Under the pieces are notes generated by a model. The model was not told where the DNA came from. It did not search any database and worked only from the letters and a program-made list of their open reading frames with translations. 5,314 bases of DNA from the NCBI GenBank assembly GCA_049366815.1, contig JBMNCO010000151.1, positions 1 to 5,314 on the forward strand, in the 5' to 3' direction. The stretch is from CAYNYM01 sp049366815. GTDB lineage: Bacteria > Desulfobacterota > DSM-4660 > Desulfatiglandales > HGW-15. Positions 1-5,171 of this stretch are shown here, in pieces. Both the position numbers and the translations under genes were made by a program. Position 1 is the stretch's first letter; every line of letters starts with the position of its first letter.

Positions 1-33
1 TATAATCTCTTTATAGGGGGCTACAGTCTCCAC
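1..33 (-). CDS. 5' end of the next bam-operon gene, partial (BamD candidate)
   Basis: A possible GTG start at 33-31 opens a frame that runs off the window edge and reads V-E-T-V-A-P-Y-K-E-I-I (first residue Met if initiated). A GAGGA Shine-Dalgarno-like sequence lies at 45-49, 11 nt upstream, which is slightly long. The frame has no ATG, but it is also open further upstream, so the exact start is uncertain. It begins 34 nt after the bamC stop codon on the same strand. In characterised class II benzoyl-CoA reductase clusters the gene after bamC is bamD, a heterodisulfide-reductase-like iron-sulfur electron carrier, so this identity is inferred mainly from position. Eleven codons are too few for a homology call, and no cysteine motif is visible yet. 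Confidence 0.4.
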   Translation of the reverse strand, partial: METVAPYKEII

Positions 34-67
34 TGTCTTTTTAATCCTCGTCGTTTGTCTTGATGGT

Positions 68-613
68 TTAATCCTTCATCGACTTTCGGACGACACTCTC
101 CAGGACCCTGTCCAATCCAAACTGGTTAGCCAATGATTCCAGTGCGATATCCAGATCCTCCTGCTCCACTTCTTCATCAACTTCCTCTTCTCTTTCTTCG
201 TAGGTCAAGGCATCCGTTATGCACCACTGAACGCACAGGGGCTCTTTTTGAGGCGGATCGTCTTCACACATATCACACTTGAGCGGGAGACCGGAATCGG
301 GTTCCTTAAAGACATCCCTCGAGGGACACGAAGCCCTGCAGAATGCACATTCTTCGTATTCCTTCCCGTCAATCACATATTTGTCCCTTCCCATGCATTC
401 GGCCGGAGTGTACTCACCTGCATATACTGGGACATATACGTCTCTCAGTGGATCACGAATCACCCGAATACGAGATCTCCCTGGATTATTGGTACTATAT
501 TTCGGTGTCGCGTGAAAGGCGGAGCAGATGACCTCACAGGCCCGGCACCCATTACATAAATCGACATCGACTTTGATCGTTTTAACTATTTTCTTTTTTT
601 TCTCAACCTGCAC
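68..613 (-). CDS. bamC: BamC, ferredoxin-like electron-transfer subunit of class II benzoyl-CoA reductase
   Basis: This 181-residue cytoplasmic iron-sulfur protein should carry electrons to the tungsten subunit BamB. It has exactly twelve cysteines, enough for three [4Fe-4S] clusters: C20, C23, C26 and C30 (C-x2-C-x2-C-x3-C), then C73, C89, C92 and C96, then C113, C116, C127 and C131. This is the four-by-three pattern of HycB/AOR-associated ferredoxin subunits. The N-terminus is lysine-rich (K5-K8). After C131 comes a very acidic stretch (about 139-155) and a short helical tail. The start is GTG at 613, chosen because AAGGAG lies at 620-625, 6 nt upstream. The gene follows the bamB stop by 18 nt, so the two are almost certainly cotranscribed and translationally close. 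No signal peptide or membrane segment is seen. The family is clear; the BamC name rests on its pairing with BamB. An electron-transfer subunit of another tungsten oxidoreductase is the less likely alternative. Confidence 0.86.
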   Translation of the reverse strand: MQVEKKKKIVKTIKVDVDLCNGCRACEVICSAFHATPKYSTNNPGRSRIRVIRDPLRDVYVPVYAGEYTPAECMGRDKYVIDGKEYEECAFCRASCPSRDVFKEPDSGLPLKCDMCEDDPPQKEPLCVQWCITDALTYEEREEEVDEEVEQEDLDIALESLANQFGLDRVLESVVRKSMKD

Positions 614-631
614 GGCTCACTCCTTCCCACT

Positions 632-2641
632 CTATTTCTTCTCAGTTTCTTCCGAAGGCTTTTCAGAAGGAGCCCCGCCATTATCGGTCAGGATCCCCCT
701 ATTCGAGAAGTCTTCACTCACGTAGTCCAAACCCAACTCGTGTAGAGTCTCTTTCGTTGGAACACCATCATTATTCCATCCCTTGAATTTGTAATACGTA
801 TCTAAGAGCTTTTCTTCGAGCTCGGGAAATCTTTTCTTCCAGTGGTCCTCAGGCGGCCTCTCGTCAGCCCTTCTCAATCCTCTTCTTACATTGACGGCTC
901 TGAGTAAATTCCGGTTTCTTCTATATATTTGCTTGAGGCCCTCTTCATCCAGATCTATCCCGAGAGCCGATGAGATAAGCCGAGGGTAATTGTGTATGTG
1001 ATAGGGAGGCTTCAAAGGAAACGACGACAAGCCGGCGCATATCCCAAGGGCGTCATCAACGTAGTGCATCATCTCTTGCCAATCGACAATGTCCGTCGCT
1101 ATTTCCGGTGTTGGATAATAGGGATTGGCCTTTTCTCCTCGAAATTCCCAGTCCAGGACATATTGCTTAAACTTCTCTTCTGGGACTTGTATCCAATCCT
1201 TTATAAAATCTTCTCTCTCCTCCATCGTCGCGAAAGGTGCCTGGGGGAACTGCCCTTCAATTTGGGTAATGTTCGCCTTCTCACCGGTGCAATACATCAG
1301 GAAATAAACGGGATTCAGCATGCCGAGCTTGAGAGGGAGTTGCTCATGCTTCTTGATGTTGTTGTGGGCGTATTCATCCGCGCCCTTTCCGATCTCCTTG
1401 GCCGCCCAGTATGTGCCGTTGGCCAAAACGTCTCCTATCCCCTCACGCCGGACAATCCTGTCAAGCAGCCAGTAAAATTTACCCTCATTATCCGATGGAC
1501 AACCTTCAAAGTCTTTGTCCGTCAAAATGCCGGCCTCTCTCAGCTCGAAAGCGAAGGCCATAATTTGCGGGGTTGAGAACCCGTCCACTCCGTACTCCGT
1601 AGCGCGTTGAGCGATCCTGAAACCAAAATCCAGGTCCTCTACAAAAGCCGCCATTGAATAAGTCAGTTTAGAAAAGCATTTCATCATATAGGTTGAAATT
1701 CCCGGGACGGAAATGATGGCGCCGCATTTCATAGGACAATTGTAGCAACTGATCAACCTTGTCCGGACCATTTCCTGGGTTTCTTTCCACTTCTTTTCCA
1801 CTTCCTCGTTCCAAAAGTCCCTCCTCCGAACGCGGGCATTTCCCCACATGAAATTTTCCGTGTGCCACTTCTCATCCACGTGTAACATCTCTTGGGGCGA
1901 TCCAAGTCCCTGCAAAATGGTCATGACGTTTGGAACAGGATTTGCGTTTCGAAATTTTATATATTCCAGGACTTCGTTACAAACCTCAATAAATTCATTG
2001 GGTCGAGCGATATTGATGTCCTTCGTTCCACGAACGGCTATCGCCTTTATCCCTTTGTCTCCCATTACAGCGCCTACTCCCTGTCGGCTCGCACTGGATC
2101 TGCCCTGCTCGATGGAAGCCGTGTAAACCCTGTTTTCACCGGCCAGCCCTATAGCGGCCACCTGAAGTTTGGTATCCTTCAACTCCTGTTTAATGAGTTC
2201 TGCGGTTTCAACTGCGCCCTTACCCTTTAAATGAGATGCATCACGTAGTTCGACCTTGTCGTCTTTTATCCACAAATAGACCAGATCCGGGGACTTACCT
2301 CTAAAGATGACTTTGTCATAACCGGCGTGTTTCAATTCCGGCGCCCAAAATCCACCCATCATGGAATATCCCATGAACAGAGTCTGAGGAGAATAGGTCG
2401 TAACAATGGTACGATTAGCACCGATTGCAGGTGTACCACACATAAGACCAGTGCCGAATATGAGTGGATTATGAGGAGAAAAAGGCTCGGTTTCAGGAGG
2501 AACCCTATCCCACATTATCTTTGTATTGGTACCTAGCCCTCCGAGGTGAAGCTCGGTGTCTCTTGGATCAGTTGGTACTCTTTCAATGCTTCCTTGGGAT
2601 AGATCAATTTCCAGATTAAACCCTGTTTCTGCGTACCTCAT
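632..2641 (-). CDS. bamB: BamB, tungsten-containing catalytic subunit of class II benzoyl-CoA reductase
   Basis: A 669-residue member of the aldehyde:ferredoxin oxidoreductase (AOR) family. BamB reduces benzoyl-CoA to a cyclohexadiene-1-carboxyl-CoA without ATP, the central dearomatising step of strict anaerobes. AOR-type tungstopterin motifs are visible: a glycine-rich segment around 63-74, GGFWAPELKHAGYD at 96-109, and GRSSASRQGVGAVMGDKG at 180-197. The [4Fe-4S] ligands are C299, C302 and C306 (C-x2-C-x3-C) with a distal C535 in LGICAG. E251, E257, H260 and C322 fall at the same numbers as the active-site residues I recall for the Geobacter metallireducens enzyme, C322 being the tungsten ligand. 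HTENF and KPPYHIHNYP also fit that family. The length slightly exceeds the roughly 650 residues usual; the excess is a charged tail from about residue 652 (GGAPSEKPSEETEKK). The start is ATG 2641, with AAGGGG at 2649-2654, 7 nt upstream. It is first in an operon with bamC. A paralogue acting on another aryl-CoA is possible. Confidence 0.95.
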   Translation of the reverse strand: MRYAETGFNLEIDLSQGSIERVPTDPRDTELHLGGLGTNTKIMWDRVPPETEPFSPHNPLIFGTGLMCGTPAIGANRTIVTTYSPQTLFMGYSMMGGFWAPELKHAGYDKVIFRGKSPDLVYLWIKDDKVELRDASHLKGKGAVETAELIKQELKDTKLQVAAIGLAGENRVYTASIEQGRSSASRQGVGAVMGDKGIKAIAVRGTKDINIARPNEFIEVCNEVLEYIKFRNANPVPNVMTILQGLGSPQEMLHVDEKWHTENFMWGNARVRRRDFWNEEVEKKWKETQEMVRTRLISCYNCPMKCGAIISVPGISTYMMKCFSKLTYSMAAFVEDLDFGFRIAQRATEYGVDGFSTPQIMAFAFELREAGILTDKDFEGCPSDNEGKFYWLLDRIVRREGIGDVLANGTYWAAKEIGKGADEYAHNNIKKHEQLPLKLGMLNPVYFLMYCTGEKANITQIEGQFPQAPFATMEEREDFIKDWIQVPEEKFKQYVLDWEFRGEKANPYYPTPEIATDIVDWQEMMHYVDDALGICAGLSSFPLKPPYHIHNYPRLISSALGIDLDEEGLKQIYRRNRNLLRAVNVRRGLRRADERPPEDHWKKRFPELEEKLLDTYYKFKGWNNDGVPTKETLHELGLDYVSEDFSNRGILTDNGGAPSEKPSEETEKK

Positions 2642-2733
2642 TTTTATACCCCTTCTAGATTGCCTTTATCCGTGATATGCTTTTTATTAGCTCCTAATTT
2701 CAAAAAGTTATATCCATTCAACCCTTATAGGTC

Positions 2734-2778
2734 TAGATACAGATTGCCTTCCGGTTAGATACAATGTGGTTACAATGT
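2734..2778. repeat. Helically phased short direct repeats in the bamB leader
   Basis: On the plus strand TAGATACA occurs at 2734-2741 and again at 2756-2763, 22 bp apart. TACAATGT occurs at 2760-2767 and 2771-2778, 11 bp apart. The second TAGATACA overlaps the first TACAATGT, and the second TACAATGT runs into the palindrome at 2775-2786. Spacings of one and two helical turns put the copies on one DNA face, as expected for cooperative binding of a regulator. This is inference; an RNA element in the leader is an alternative. Confidence 0.42.
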
Positions 2779-2786
2779 AGCTACAT
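2775..2786. promoter_or_regulatory. 12-bp perfect palindrome, putative operator of the bamB promoter
   Basis: ATGTAGCTACAT is a perfect inverted repeat. Its right end (2785-2786) overlaps the predicted -10 hexamer of the minus-strand promoter, and its centre lies about 7 nt downstream of that hexamer, where transcription should start. A protein bound here would block RNA polymerase, so it reads as a repressor site with TGTA/TACA half-sites of the kind bound by dimeric winged-helix or TetR-type regulators. The regulator is not encoded in this window. Confidence 0.5.
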
Positions 2787-2813
2787 CATAAACAGAGTTA
2801 TAGACTTTTGCAA
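2785..2813 (-). promoter_or_regulatory. Sigma-70-type promoter of the bamBC operon
   Basis: Read on the minus strand, TTGCAA (2808-2813) serves as -35, followed by a 17-bp spacer and TATGAT (2785-2790) as -10. Each hexamer matches the consensus at four or five positions, and the spacing is optimal. The predicted start near 2778 gives a leader of about 137 nt before the bamB ATG at 2641, long enough to hold regulatory sequence. I did not find a convincing sigma-54 GG/GC pair nearby, although class II aromatic operons in other bacteria may use alternative sigma factors. Confidence 0.6.
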
Positions 2814-3050
2814 CAAAAATTTTAAAAAAATCATAGAATCTGTGTCACACTTTCTGGGTTGGTTTTTGCGGTAAACAGCTGCTCAATGAATTCGATTGCT
2901 CAGGCTCTTTGATCGAAAGTCAAGTCAGGGCTGCCGCCCGGCACGGCCCCGTAATCTCTCTTGTTTGCATCTTTATCTACTTGAGAAAAAAGAACTTTTT
3001 CCCTATGTGGGATTTTTAAACAACAAACCCGAAAAGGGATAGATCGGTCT
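2814..3050. other. Gene-free spacer between the bamB promoter and the transposase relic; possible IS end
   Basis: No gene can be supported here. The first 25 bp are almost pure A/T and could act as an UP-like element for the bamB promoter. Around 2836-2852 the sequence AGAATCTGTGTCACACT resembles the TGTCACA-type termini of IS256-family elements, so the relic may begin here. I found no matching inverted copy on the far side. A GC-rich patch with a short hairpin (TGCCG-CC-CGGCA) lies near 2930-2945. If the element began at about 2836, the N-terminal part of its transposase gene has been largely deleted or scrambled. Confidence 0.3.
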
Positions 3051-3419
3051 GTCGTCAAGGTACAGATTTTGGTTGGACTGGACGTTACGGAGGCAGGGCA
3101 TCGAACAGTGTTGAGTGTTCGGCCCTGGAGAAAAATCTCTGTTTCTAATTGGTGTGAGCTTTTCAAGGGTCTGAAAAGGCGGGACCTCAAAGCGAAGGAA
3201 GTCAACTTCAACATTACGGGCGGCATCGAATGCCTTGAGCGCGTCTTCAAGGAGGAGTTCCCGATGGCCAAAGTCCATTGATGCCAAGTGCATGTTGCCG
3301 GCAATGTCCTGGCTACGTTTCCAAGGAAACTCAAAAAGACGATCGGGGGTGAAATGCGCTCCATCTTTTATGCCTCTACGCGGAAGAAGGCCTTGGAGTT
3401 CCTCTCAAGTTTCAAATGA
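3051..3419 (+). pseudogene. IS256-family (mutator-type) transposase fragment, nonsense-mutated and truncated
   Basis: One frame reads through a central slice of an IS256-family transposase, roughly residues 150-270 of the usual 400. It starts in the VKVQILVGLDV strand (normally like VPVLVAIGVD), passes GGIECLERVFKEEFP (3219-3263), and reaches CQVHVAGNVLATFPRKLKK (3282-3338), MRSIFYAS (3354-3377) and KKALEFL (3384-3404). A TGA at 3279-3281 sits exactly where the family has the Arg of its R-C-x-V-H block, consistent with a CGA-to-TGA transition. The frame stays aligned afterwards and stops again at 3417-3419. The second catalytic aspartate expected before Gly in the D-G-x-x-G-L block appears replaced (N-I-T-G-G), and the segments holding the first Asp and the Glu are absent. 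It is therefore an old, inactive relic. Family assignment is confident; the outer limits are approximate. Confidence 0.75.
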
Positions 3420-3994
3420 AACGGGGACTTGAACGCCCCTCAGCACAGCAATTTATTTCACAAATTGAATCGTCCCTTTGGCGGCATGAATGATAATCCC
3501 GAAGGTGCCCTCAAGGCCTTAGATATTTTAGGCTCGTCAACCCTCTCGGTGTAAAGGCGTCATCACCTTCTCATGGTACACATTGGGATGCTGCTTTTTA
3601 CAGCCGCTTTCTTGCCGCATCGCTGTCAATCCCTTGGACGTCCTCCCTCCCGGCCGGAGAGAGGGTCATCCTGGTGTAGACCATTTTGTACGGGCTATGT
3701 GTACCACATTTACGTCGCCACGTGTCAAGAAAAAACAACGGCTCAGGTTTTAGACTTGAGGATCACCGGGGAAGGATTTGCTCATGCCTGGATCCGATCA
3801 GAACCCCGGATGAATAATGGTGGAGCCCAGTCCGCGAGGCTCCTCCACCATCTCCGTCAGGGCTCGCCATGACCGCCCTCCCGTGGTGCAAGACCCGGGT
3901 CGTCGTTCATGAGGATCTCTGATTTTGAGACTCTTACCTCTATCCGGGCAAAAGTTTCCCCATCCCACCGCCACCCCGGGTCAAATGACCGACC
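3420..3994. other. Gene-free 575-bp stretch downstream of the transposase relic
   Basis: I recognise no gene in this stretch on either strand. The longest open frame (plus, 3573-3872) has arginine/serine/cysteine-rich composition, no ribosome-binding site and no family signature, so I treat it as chance. The first bases after 3419, read in the +1 frame, give R-G-L-E-R-P-S-A, which may be a frameshifted trace of the transposase W-x-x-x-x-P-S-A region, but this is weak. A 9-bp inverted repeat, ATGGTGGAG (3817-3825) with CTCCACCAT (3843-3851), forms a hairpin with a 17-nt loop and no T-tract. The stretch probably consists of decayed mobile or junction DNA. Confidence 0.4.
3817..3851. repeat. 9-bp inverted repeat (hairpin)
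   Basis: ATGGTGGAG at 3817-3825 pairs perfectly with CTCCACCAT at 3843-3851 around a 17-nt loop, which contains a further GCC/GGC pairing if a bulge is allowed. No run of T follows on either strand, so it is not a typical intrinsic terminator. It could still slow transcripts leaving the GNAT gene, whose stop lies about 150 bp to the right, or be a leftover of an inserted element. Confidence 0.35.
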
Positions 3995-4444
3995 TCAGAT
4001 GCTTCTTTCCAGGTTAAGGGTTTTTGAGAGGCTGAATTCGTTCTTGCCAAAGAAGCGAATCAGTTCGGAATCCCACTCAAGCAAGGTGTTTACCTTTTCG
4101 ACGCCTACTCTGTGTAAATGATCCACAAATTCATTAATCAATTGCGTGCCTATCCCCTCATGCTGGTAATCGGGATCCACACCGATGGTGTCCAGCTTTG
4201 CCCTTTCCTGGAAAATACCGAACTCTCCAATATAGAGTTCTCCCATGATAAACCCTACCACCGTTCCGTCTTGCGTCTCTGCCACAAGCGACGCCGGCAA
4301 GTAACCTTGCGTTTCAAAAATCTGCTGAAACTTCACCTCATAGTACTCACTCCGCGAGGTATTGAGTAATTTTCTGTCAATCTCGACCACAGCATCAAAA
4401 TCACCAGACTCCATGAGTCTAATTTTAAAGGCTTTCTCATTCAT
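3995..4444 (-). CDS. GNAT-family N-acetyltransferase
   Basis: A 149-residue single-domain enzyme expected to transfer acetyl from acetyl-CoA to an amine of a protein or small molecule in the cytoplasm; the substrate cannot be told from sequence. The GNAT fold is read from the N-terminal IRLMESGDFDAVVEID (8-23), the strand LVAETQDGTVVGFIMGEL (53-70), and motif A, LDTIGVDPDYQHEGIGTQLI (84-103). Motif A contains the Q-x-x-G-x-G acetyl-CoA loop, Q94-H-E-G-I-G99. Motif B follows, ending in FFGKNEF (131-137), the usual F-Y-x-K-x-G-F position. The length is typical of the family. The start is ATG 4444, with AAGGAGG at 4454-4460, 9 nt upstream. It lies on the bamB strand but 1.4 kb upstream across a transposon relic, so cotranscription is unlikely. 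Some GNAT enzymes modulate benzoate pathways (BadL and Pat in Rhodopseudomonas), but nothing here proves such a role. Confidence 0.88.
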   Translation of the reverse strand: MNEKAFKIRLMESGDFDAVVEIDRKLLNTSRSEYYEVKFQQIFETQGYLPASLVAETQDGTVVGFIMGELYIGEFGIFQERAKLDTIGVDPDYQHEGIGTQLINEFVDHLHRVGVEKVNTLLEWDSELIRFFGKNEFSLSKTLNLERSI

Positions 4445-4488
4445 AGGGACCTCCCTCCTTTTAACGTGGACACATCCTTTCTCAGGTT

Positions 4489-4494
4489 ATTATA
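4489..4494 (-). promoter_or_regulatory. -10-like hexamer upstream of the GNAT gene
   Basis: A perfect TATAAT on the minus strand lies 44 nt upstream of the GNAT ATG, which would give a leader of about 38 nt carrying the Shine-Dalgarno. No convincing -35 sits 16-18 bp further upstream; the best choices match at only two or three positions. It is a plausible but unproven promoter and would make the GNAT gene an independent unit. Confidence 0.35.
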
Positions 4495-4760
4495 AAATGC
4501 CGCGACGAATTGATATAACAACAAAAGCAAAGAAAGGAGCCACATAAATATGCGCAAAAGACGATCAACTGCACACGCCTGATTATGATGCCCGGCATTG
4601 ATCCGTCCACACTCGGCCGAACCAAAATGCATCACCGATATTTTTGAAGGCAATCCTATCACTTATGAATGGGTCTTGCAATATCTTAGCGGGCCTCTCA
4701 CGCATGTTGATGCCAAAGCCGATGATGTGACTGCGGCGCAATTTGTGCGGACCTGTTTTG

Positions 4761-4780
4761 CCCCGTTATTCTGTGCGGGG
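4761..4780 (-). terminator. Weak hairpin immediately after the YkgJ-family stop codon
   Basis: Read on the minus strand, CCCCG and CGGGG (plus-strand arms 4761-4765 and 4776-4780) form a 5-bp GC stem with a 10-nt loop, starting one base after the stop codon at 4782-4784. There is no T-tract after it, only a short A-rich stretch, so intrinsic termination is doubtful. Confidence 0.2.
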
Positions 4781-4781
4781 A

Positions 4782-5156
4782 TCATGCGGCCTTGGGAAAC
4801 CCCGTCGTATGATGCCATGAGCCCGGAGACAAGGGTTTCAGGCCCCATGCCAGGCGTGCCTGGTTACACCTCGGATTGCCCCGGCCGTCTTCCCACGCAG
4901 GCACGAAGTCCCGACAGACCGACGACCGTCGATCGTAGATGCTGCAGAAGACCTCTTTGCCGATCGTACCTGAGAGGGCGATGCAACGGGGTGCTTGATG
5001 TTGGGTCCCTTTCATGACGACGAGAAAGTCATTGATCTTGACCGTCATCTCTGAAGGGACCCCACCGGGCGTAAATTCATCGGTTTCCGCCCAGTAAAAT
5101 GACGCGCGAAACATGGCGCAGCAGGCGCCGCATTCCAGGCAGGGATTGTATCCCAT
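4782..5156 (-). CDS. YkgJ-family cysteine-cluster protein (CxxCxxCC)
   Basis: A 124-residue small protein of the YkgJ/UPF0153 zinc- or iron-chelating family, whose biochemical role is not established. The signature cluster is C6-L-E-C9-G-A-C12-C13 at the N-terminus, followed by the family's F-R-x-S-F-Y-W segment (16-22). The conserved C58 (P-R-C-I-A-L), C71 and C81 in the C-S-I-Y-D-R-R-S-S-V-C-R-D-F block, and C97 in N-P-R-C-N-Q-A-R come next. The start is ATG 5156, because GGAGGT sits at 5166-5171, 9 nt upstream, and family members begin a few residues before the first cysteine. An in-frame ATG at 5246 would add 30 residues unlike the family and would bury this Shine-Dalgarno, so I reject it. 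No signal peptide or membrane segment is seen. The protein ends about 20 residues beyond the usual GL-x-PL close, and that tail is not recognisable. Confidence 0.85.
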   Translation of the reverse strand: MGYNPCLECGACCAMFRASFYWAETDEFTPGGVPSEMTVKINDFLVVMKGTQHQAPRCIALSGTIGKEVFCSIYDRRSSVCRDFVPAWEDGRGNPRCNQARLAWGLKPLSPGSWHHTTGFPKAA

Positions 5157-5165
5157 ACACCGATT

Positions 5166-5171
5166 ACCTCC
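5166..5171 (-). promoter_or_regulatory. Shine-Dalgarno that fixes the YkgJ-family start
   Basis: GGAGGT on the minus strand, 9 nt from ATG 5156. It decides between this start and the in-frame ATG at 5246, which has no comparable site. The preceding 143 bp to the window edge show no recognisable gene. Confidence 0.7.

Larger units (their letters stand above)
4445..4781. other. 337-bp intergenic region with a coding-like plus-strand stretch lacking a start
   Basis: No intact gene is supported. On the plus strand AAAGGAG (4533-4539) is followed 10 nt later by ATG (4550), but that frame stops after ten codons (TGA 4580) and again at 4586. The same frame then stays open from about 4589 to 5017. 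Between about 4634 and 4815 it reads like protein, with segments such as ITDIFEGNPITYEWVLQYL and DVTAAQFVRTCFAPLFCAG, but has no start codon with a ribosome-binding site. Past 4782 it lies antisense to the YkgJ gene. I could not match it to a known family. It may be a decayed gene fragment or chance. Confidence 0.3.

Noticed and set aside
992..1576. 194-codon plus-strand open frame inside bamB
   Set aside because: It is antisense to a strongly conserved enzyme and has no domain signature; an antisense shadow.
3279..3281. TGA inside the transposase frame as a selenocysteine codon
   Set aside because: IS256 transposases have Arg here, the change fits a CGA-to-TGA transition, no SECIS-like hairpin is evident, and the fragment is decayed at both ends.
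2900..3364. Minus-strand open frames opposite the transposase relic
   Set aside because: They are antisense to a frame with clear IS256 similarity and carry no recognisable domain or Shine-Dalgarno.
3574..3706. 10-bp inverted repeat TGGTACACAT / ATGTGTACCA flanking about 113 bp
   Set aside because: A 10-bp match in a search space of this size is expected by chance, and nothing between the arms looks like an element.
3573..3872. Plus-strand open frame of 99 codons
   Set aside because: No ribosome-binding site, biased shadow-like composition and no family signature.
3980..3991. GGTCA-AA-TGACC inverted repeat just after the GNAT stop as a terminator
   Set aside because: The 5-bp stem has a 2-nt loop, too tight for a stable hairpin, and no T-tract follows.
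4441..4662. Minus-strand 73-codon frame with a leucine-rich, membrane-like segment upstream of the GNAT gene
   Set aside because: It overlaps the GNAT start and its Shine-Dalgarno, has no ribosome-binding site of its own, and the hydrophobic run comes from repetitive AT-rich sequence.
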